A DNA stretch of 10,612 nucleotides from Acidimicrobiia bacterium (lineage in GTDB: Bacteria > Actinomycetota > Acidimicrobiia > Acidimicrobiales > Bin134), in NCBI GenBank assembly GCA_009843565.1, contig VYDF01000197.1:1-10612 (forward strand), written 5' to 3'. Shown piece after piece: positions 6,498 to 10,612 of the stretch. Every line of letters begins with the position of its first letter. Within the stretch, counting starts at the first letter, position 1. Position numbers and translations under genes: made by a program. The notes under the pieces were generated by a model. The model was not told where the DNA came from, searched no databases, and saw nothing but the letters and a program-made list of their open reading frames with translations.

Positions 6498-7466
6498 TCA
6501 ATCTGGTTTTGTAGTGAGTATCCTGGCTCGCAGAGCGGTCTTGGTGGGTAGTTCGCCGAAGAGGTCGCGGTAGTCGCTGGAGAATCGGCCCAGGTGGTGG
6601 AGGCCGCTGTTGGCGGCGGCCCGACTCACCGAGTGCTGGCCGCTCTTGAGCAGGCGGCGGGCGTTGTTGAGTCTCAGCAGCTTGTGGTACTTGGCCGGAC
6701 TCACCGAGATGCATCTATCGAAGGCAAGTTCCAGGGTGCGGCGCGATGTTCCCACTCGGCGAGCGATTTCGGGAATCTTCAGCGGCTCCCCCAAGGCGTT
6801 GAGCATGACGTCGCGGGCAGCCCAGTAGAGCTGTATGGAGGTGTGTGACGATCCGTCCACGGCGTTCGGCGATACAAGCAGATTGAGCAAAAGCCCGTGC
6901 ACCACTGATTGCGGCGTCGAGACGCTCTGGGAGGCTTCGTCCCAAGATCGCACGATGTTGGCTGCCAGGGCTCGGAGTTTCCTCGCGAGCTCGGGGTTGT
7001 TGACCCGCCGGACCCGTCCTGCCTGCCGGTCCGCGAGGTGCCGCAGTTGGATGGGGACCGAAGACTCTAGGGACAAGGTGAACACGACGGTTTGGGTGTC
7101 CGCGGGGCAGGTTGCCTCATATGCGCCGCCGGACCCCACCAGTGCCACGTCGCCCGCCGTGAATGTCAATCCGTTGCTGATCGCGTGACCGGTGCATTCG
7201 AGCAGTAGGACCGCACTGATAGTGCCGCTCGGCCCTGCGCCCTGTCGGCTCATTCTACGGTTGTTGCGCTCGGCGAAGATCTTCATCTCGCCACCTTGGC
7301 AGGCCAAGAACAGGCCAGCGTACGGGCCGCAATCCAATTGCTGGTAGATCCTCTCGAAGCCGGACAGCTGCTCCGCCTGTTGGTCGAAGTCGTAGTAACG
7401 TTGGACTGCGGCCGCCATCCGCATATGACCAAAATACCGCCCAGTTTTGGGATTCAGGCAGGGCAT
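6498..7466 (-). CDS. AraC-family transcriptional regulator, EutR-like
   Basis: This is a cytoplasmic DNA-binding activator or repressor. Numbered from ATG 7466 (322 aa), residues ~20-190 form a sensing domain that resembles the N-terminal half of EutR-type AraC proteins (DFDQQAEQLSGFERIYQQLD, then beta-rich segments). Residues ~220-322 form the AraC double helix-turn-helix: HTH1 around 230-251 (KIPEIARRVGTSRRTLELAF) and HTH2 around 280-310 (SGLHHLGRFSSDYRDLFGELP). The HLGRF...DY..LF spacing closely matches E. coli EutR. The start is uncertain: the frame is open to a TTG at 7565, but those first 33 residues look unlike protein and lack a ribosome site; ATG 7424 is also possible. It is divergent from the binding-protein gene, a typical place for a dedicated regulator. 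The inducer is unknown and no ethanolamine genes are visible. Confidence 0.87.
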   Translation of the reverse strand: MPCLNPKTGRYFGHMRMAAAVQRYYDFDQQAEQLSGFERIYQQLDCGPYAGLFLACQGGEMKIFAERNNRRMSRQGAGPSGTISAVLLLECTGHAISNGLTFTAGDVALVGSGGAYEATCPADTQTVVFTLSLESSVPIQLRHLADRQAGRVRRVNNPELARKLRALAANIVRSWDEASQSVSTPQSVVHGLLLNLLVSPNAVDGSSHTSIQLYWAARDVMLNALGEPLKIPEIARRVGTSRRTLELAFDRCISVSPAKYHKLLRLNNARRLLKSGQHSVSRAAANSGLHHLGRFSSDYRDLFGELPTKTALRARILTTKPD

Positions 7467-7712
7467 GTTGCGTAAAACGGACAAAGAGGGCCCCGATCCG
7501 GACAGGGCCCGGCGCTCGGCGGATAGTTCACGCAGTTTCGAGAGACAATGCTGACACCTCGTCAATGCCGTCGCAGCGGCGCCGGTAACTCGCGTGTGTA
7601 AGTCCTTCTATCTGTCGTCCAAATGACCTTCTACTCGCGAAAGACCCCGACCGTAACGATCTCCGTCAGTCTTGGAGCTATCCCCAGGCAGTTGCAGCAA
7701 AGGAATGGTGTT
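7467..7712. promoter_or_regulatory. Divergent control region, AraC-type gene / binding-protein gene
   Basis: These bases lie between two divergent genes and should contain both promoters. Visible elements: two GGGCCC palindromes at 7488-7493 and 7505-7510 flanking a central TCCGGA (7496-7501), a possible operator near the regulator's start. On the minus strand TTGTCT (7548-7543) and TATCCG (7525-7520) are 17 bases apart, a weak -35/-10 candidate that would favour a regulator start at 7466 or 7424. I found no convincing plus-strand promoter. Neither site can be proven by reading alone. Confidence 0.4.
7699..7704 (+). promoter_or_regulatory. Ribosome binding site deciding the binding-protein start
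   Basis: AAAGGA stands eight bases ahead of ATG 7713. The longer in-frame ATG at 7623 would add 30 residues ahead of a complete lipoprotein signal peptide and has no comparable site, so 7713 is the preferred start. Confidence 0.65.
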
Positions 7713-8972
7713 ATGCGTAGACCTCTTACATTGAGAGCACTCGCTGCTCTGATTGCGGGTGCGATTGTGGTTCTGGCAACGGCTTGCTCGACTGCTTCGC
7801 CTGACGACAGTCCGATGTCGGATGCAGCGGAAACCCCCGAGCCGACCTCGGCAACCATCGCCGAAGAGCAAGCACACCCTGGTGTCTTCGACGACCGTGT
7901 CTTGTTCGGCCAGTCCGCTGCATTCAGCGGTCCCGCCCAAGAACTGGGACTTGCCATGCGGCTGGGCATCGAGGCCGCATTCCACGAACGAAACGCGGCT
8001 GGCGGAGTTCATGGTCGCACGCTCGAACTGGTCACGCTCGATGACAGGTACGAACCGGGTTTCGCTTACAGAAATTCACGGGAGCTGATCAGGCAAGAAC
8101 GGGTGTTCGCGCTGATCGGAGAGGTGGGAACACCGACATCGCGCTCTGTCGCCCCGTTGGTTGACGCGGAGGCAGTGCCCTTTGTGGCCCCGTTCACTGG
8201 TGCTGGCTTTCTCCGCGATCCCGAGTTGGAGACGGTGGTGAATCTACGAGCCTCTTACGCTCAGGAGACCGAGCAGATGGTGGAGCGCCTCACTGAAGAT
8301 CTCGGTGTTACCAGAGTTGCCGTCATGTATCAGAACGACTCCTTTGGCCAGTCTGGTCTCAGTGGCGTAATCGACGCTCTCGAACGACGGGGGCTTGAAC
8401 CAGTGGCCACCTGGTACTACGAACGCAATTCGAGTGCGGTGAAGGCTGCGGTTTTTCATATTGCGGAGGCGAATCCAGAAGCCGTCATCATGATCGGGGC
8501 CTACCGGCCTGTTGCCAAGGCGATCAGCCTGCTTCGTATGGACACGGACCCTGTCTTTATGGCGGTTTCGTTCGTTGGGAGCAATGCGCTGGCGCAGGAA
8601 CTGGGAGATGGCGCAGCCGGTGTGTACGTCACACAGGTTGTTCCGACTCCTGATGACACCGAGATTCCCGTCGTTGCGGAATATCGCGCGGCAATTGGTG
8701 AGATCGATCCGGACGCTGTGCCTGGTTTCGTGTCTTTGGAGGGATACTTGGCGGGGCGGCTGGCCATCGTCGCACTTGAAGCATGCGGGGCCGAACTCTC
8801 CCGAGAGTGCTTCTTGGACTCCTACTACGCGTTGCAGTCCATTGATCTTTCCGGTGTGAGCCTGAATTACGGTCCAGGTGACAATCAGGGCTCAGATGCC
8901 GTGCTCTTGACCGTGATCGACCAAGACGGACGATTCATGCCAGTGGCCAATTTGGTAGATGCGCCGCGATGA
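7713..8972 (+). CDS. Lipoprotein solute-binding protein, Leu/Ile/Val-binding (type I) class
   Basis: A 419-residue lipid-anchored extracytoplasmic ligand-binding protein of the Peripla_BP_6 type. Residues 1-25 form a lipoprotein signal (MRRPLTLRAL, hydrophobic run, ATAC with Cys25), followed by a Ser/Thr/Pro/acidic linker (26-58). The first lobe begins DDRVLFGQSAAFSGP (60-74), with GLAMRLGIEAAFHERNAAGG (79-98) and GRTLELVTLDDRYEP (101-115), all family hallmarks; the second lobe starts near GVTRVAVMYQNDSFGQSG (198-215). Two late cysteines (LEACGAELSREC) may form a disulfide. Relatives feed branched-chain amino acid, urea, amide or aromatic-acid ABC transporters, but no permease or ATPase follows within the window. 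The stop overlaps the next start as ATGA, so it is coupled to the helical sensor-like protein, suggesting a receptor role like TorT or LuxP. The ligand cannot be read from sequence. Codon use looks less GC-biased than the genes left of 6.4 kb. Confidence 0.92.
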   Translation: MRRPLTLRALAALIAGAIVVLATACSTASPDDSPMSDAAETPEPTSATIAEEQAHPGVFDDRVLFGQSAAFSGPAQELGLAMRLGIEAAFHERNAAGGVHGRTLELVTLDDRYEPGFAYRNSRELIRQERVFALIGEVGTPTSRSVAPLVDAEAVPFVAPFTGAGFLRDPELETVVNLRASYAQETEQMVERLTEDLGVTRVAVMYQNDSFGQSGLSGVIDALERRGLEPVATWYYERNSSAVKAAVFHIAEANPEAVIMIGAYRPVAKAISLLRMDTDPVFMAVSFVGSNALAQELGDGAAGVYVTQVVPTPDDTEIPVVAEYRAAIGEIDPDAVPGFVSLEGYLAGRLAIVALEACGAELSRECFLDSYYALQSIDLSGVSLNYGPGDNQGSDAVLLTVIDQDGRFMPVANLVDAPR

Positions 8973-10612
8973 ACCCCCGGCGCGTATCTCCCCGTTTGGT
9001 CCTCACGACGCTCGTCGTGCTGGCGGTTATTGCAGCAAGTACGACAGCAGGTTGGATCGCCGCTGGTGACTCGCAGTCCCAAAGCACACTTGACCGTGAC
9101 ATCAGTTCAGTAGGCGCGGCGTTAGAGGTAATTCGGCACGCGAAATCACTGGCCGAAGCCGCCTCTGTACGAACTCATGCGGGTATGTCGCCTCAGACGT
9201 TGGCCGATGAGCGGGCATCAGCCAACGCCAAAGTGGCTGCCTTGAACAGGCATCTCGACATCTTGGAGGAGAACGGACATGAACAGGCAGCTGCGCAGAT
9301 GCGGGAGCTCGCGAAAGAGTTGATGCACAGCACAGCACAGCTGGAAAACGGCCGGCTGGAGGTCGCACAAGTGTTGCGCGATTCGCAGAGCAGGCGGGAA
9401 GAACTCATCGCTGCTACCACATGGCAGCTTCTGCCCGCCGCTGTTGCGAGCGAAGACGATGTGTTCTATCGCCTGATCACCGACCACCGCGATGGAGGCT
9501 CTCACGAGAGGGCAACAGCCGATGCCGTCACTCCCGATGAATTGCTTTGGTATGCGCGCCTCGCTCTGTTGCACCAGCAGATCGATCAGGGGTACATCGT
9601 CCTTGAAGCGGCATCCAGGCAGACGGACAGCGCATTCATTACCACCATCGAAGACAACATGAACTTGGTGATGTACCAGCTCAGAGACAGCCTTGAGAGA
9701 TTTTCTGAAAACCCTCACGAAGACATCGATCCCTCGCTGGTTCCTCTGGCCCGCGATCTCGTCGATGCGGCGTTCGGCGAAGAGAACCTTATTGACTTGA
9801 TGAAGGCCCGTTTGCGACTAGTAGAGCAGGAAGCGCAATTCGCTGCTGTTGTCGTTCAAGTCTCTGCTTCGCTTCAGTCTGAGGCCGAGGCGTTGCTCGA
9901 TCGGGTCATTCACAATCTCGAACGTACAGATGGCAACAGCGAGCTTGCAGAGATATTGCGTGCTGGCTTCGCCGTTCGTCGGCACTCCGATGCAGTCATA
10001 AACGCATCGGCTGCGAAGACCAGCGCGGCTGCACCGCTTGCCGAGATAGATGAGGTGGGCGACACCATTGCCGCCGACATATCTGAGATTCACAGCAATC
10101 TGGTCACTTTGGACGACGCAGGCTACAAGGAGACAGCCAGGCGTCTGCGCTCAGAGGTTGACCGCTTGGCAGCCAATACCAAGCAGATCAACATCGGCCG
10201 TCCCGAACTCCGCGAGAGCTTGCAAGTTGCTGCCCGTCAAAGGGGACAACTGAGAAGCTTCATGGACTACCAAATGGAACCGGCAGTAGTTGTGAGCTTG
10301 GACAACCAGCTCTATTACATGCTTACTGGCCGAAGCGAGTTCAGGGACGGCGAAGCGGAGGATTCGAACCCGCTGTCGCGCGACGAACTCTTGCGATACC
10401 GGCACCTCTCGCTCTCGTTTAGTTCTCTTTTTCGAACGTTTTCGGGTCTGATCGTCGCCATCATCACCACCGACCCGACTCTGGTATCCGAAGGTGAAGA
10501 GAGATTCGCTACCGCAGCTCACCGCCTTGAACGGAGCATCTCATATTTGGAGGAAGCGGGCGGGGCCGAAGTGGCTCCCGAAGTGGTTCCGCTGGCCCGT
10601 GAGCTGATCGCG
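8969..10612 (+). CDS. Membrane-anchored helical sensor-like protein, N-terminal part (runs off window)
   Basis: The frame starts at ATG 8969, overlapping the binding-protein stop by four bases, and stays open for 548 codons to the window edge. Residues ~9-31 form a single membrane helix after a basic start (MNPRRVSPRL). The remainder is rich in Ala, Glu, Leu, Arg and Gln with heptad-like spacing, predicted almost entirely alpha-helical, with no Cys. It consists of two related modules of 282 residues (about 41-322 and 323 onward). By position and form it looks like the ectodomain of a TorS-like sensor partnered with the upstream binding protein; a histidine kinase, cyclase, diguanylate cyclase or chemoreceptor output domain would then lie past a second membrane helix, outside the window. 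That output is inference. I recognise no named family with confidence. The weak ribosome site fits translational coupling. Confidence 0.85.
   Translation, partial: MNPRRVSPRLVLTTLVVLAVIAASTTAGWIAAGDSQSQSTLDRDISSVGAALEVIRHAKSLAEAASVRTHAGMSPQTLADERASANAKVAALNRHLDILEENGHEQAAAQMRELAKELMHSTAQLENGRLEVAQVLRDSQSRREELIAATTWQLLPAAVASEDDVFYRLITDHRDGGSHERATADAVTPDELLWYARLALLHQQIDQGYIVLEAASRQTDSAFITTIEDNMNLVMYQLRDSLERFSENPHEDIDPSLVPLARDLVDAAFGEENLIDLMKARLRLVEQEAQFAAVVVQVSASLQSEAEALLDRVIHNLERTDGNSELAEILRAGFAVRRHSDAVINASAAKTSAAAPLAEIDEVGDTIAADISEIHSNLVTLDDAGYKETARRLRSEVDRLAANTKQINIGRPELRESLQVAARQRGQLRSFMDYQMEPAVVVSLDNQLYYMLTGRSEFRDGEAEDSNPLSRDELLRYRHLSLSFSSLFRTFSGLIVAIITTDPTLVSEGEERFATAAHRLERSISYLEEAGGAEVAPEVVPLARELIA
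9089..10612 (+). repeat. Tandem protein-level duplication in the sensor ectodomain (282-residue period)
   Basis: Module 1 (residues ~41-322) and module 2 (~323 to the edge at 548) align at a constant offset of 282 residues (846 bases) without gaps at every anchor I checked: Val54-x-Arg56-His57 with Val336-x-Arg338-His339, Leu99/Gly103/Arg112 with Leu381/Gly385/Arg394, Gln153-x-x-Pro156-Ala157 with Gln435-x-x-Pro438-Ala439, Asp163/Tyr167 with Asp445/Tyr449, DELLWYARL (190-198) with DELLRYRHL (472-480), and VPLARDL (258-264) with VPLAREL (540-546). DNA identity is low, so the duplication is old. Module 2 is incomplete at the edge. Confidence 0.85.

Noticed and set aside
7467..7565. TTG-initiated N-terminal extension of the AraC-type protein
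   Set aside because: No ribosome site precedes it, it lies outside the conserved domain, and the stretch contains palindromes and a weak promoter-like pair; kept only as an alternative start.
7623..7712. Upstream ATG for the binding protein
   Set aside because: It would place 30 residues before a complete lipoprotein signal peptide; AAAGGA at 7699-7704 supports ATG 7713.
1..10612. CRISPR arrays, tRNA or rRNA genes, insertion sequences
   Set aside because: No regularly spaced repeats, cloverleaf-like sequences, transposase motifs or flanking inverted repeats were seen on either strand.

Overview
The window reads as a high-GC actinobacterial chromosome. An Acidimicrobiia-like lineage is my inference from the gene content (LppM-type lipoprotein, MEP-pathway ispD/ispF overlapped with rlmB, Mg-type hemB); nothing in the window fixes the taxon. 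Positions 1 to about 6.4 kb hold dense housekeeping genes with strongly G/C-ending codons. From about 6.5 kb to the right edge the codon usage looks visibly less GC-biased, and the genes become regulatory and sensory.

Layout. (a) 99-1526 (+): a lipoprotein with an LppM-like outer domain, one membrane helix and a cytoplasmic HAD-fold domain whose catalytic residues look lost. (b) 1561-2547 (-): hemB, convergent with the lipoprotein; a second, diverged copy of its last 13 codons plus stop lies just beyond its own stop (1523-1564). (c) 2606-5248 (+): a compact run of dienelactone-hydrolase-like gene, ispD, ispF, rlmB. ispD carries an in-frame TAA after codon 158; the rest of the family-conserved C-terminus continues in the same frame up to its natural stop, which overlaps the ispF start as ATGA. 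ispF overlaps rlmB as GTGA. (d) 5265-6422 (-): a YbdK/GCS2-type carboxylate-amine ligase, downstream of (e) 6498-~7466 (-): an EutR-like AraC-family regulator. (f) 7713-8972 (+), divergent from the regulator: a lipoprotein solute-binding protein of the Leu/Ile/Val class, overlapped by four bases (ATGA) with (g) 8969->10612 (+): the start of a large membrane-anchored, all-helical extracytoplasmic protein that runs off the window.

How it may work together. The most interesting unit is (f)+(g). No permease or ATPase follows the binding protein within the window; instead it is translationally coupled to a protein with one N-terminal membrane helix and at least 510 residues of helical ectodomain. 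That ectodomain is built from a tandem duplication with a constant 282-residue register. This resembles the logic of TorT/TorS or LuxP/LuxQ (binding protein plus sensor), so I infer a two-part sensory receptor whose output domain lies beyond the right edge. The divergent AraC regulator may belong to the same circuit, but that is only proximity. The second notable point is the broken ispD reading frame inside an otherwise intact, overlapping operon for an essential isoprenoid pathway.
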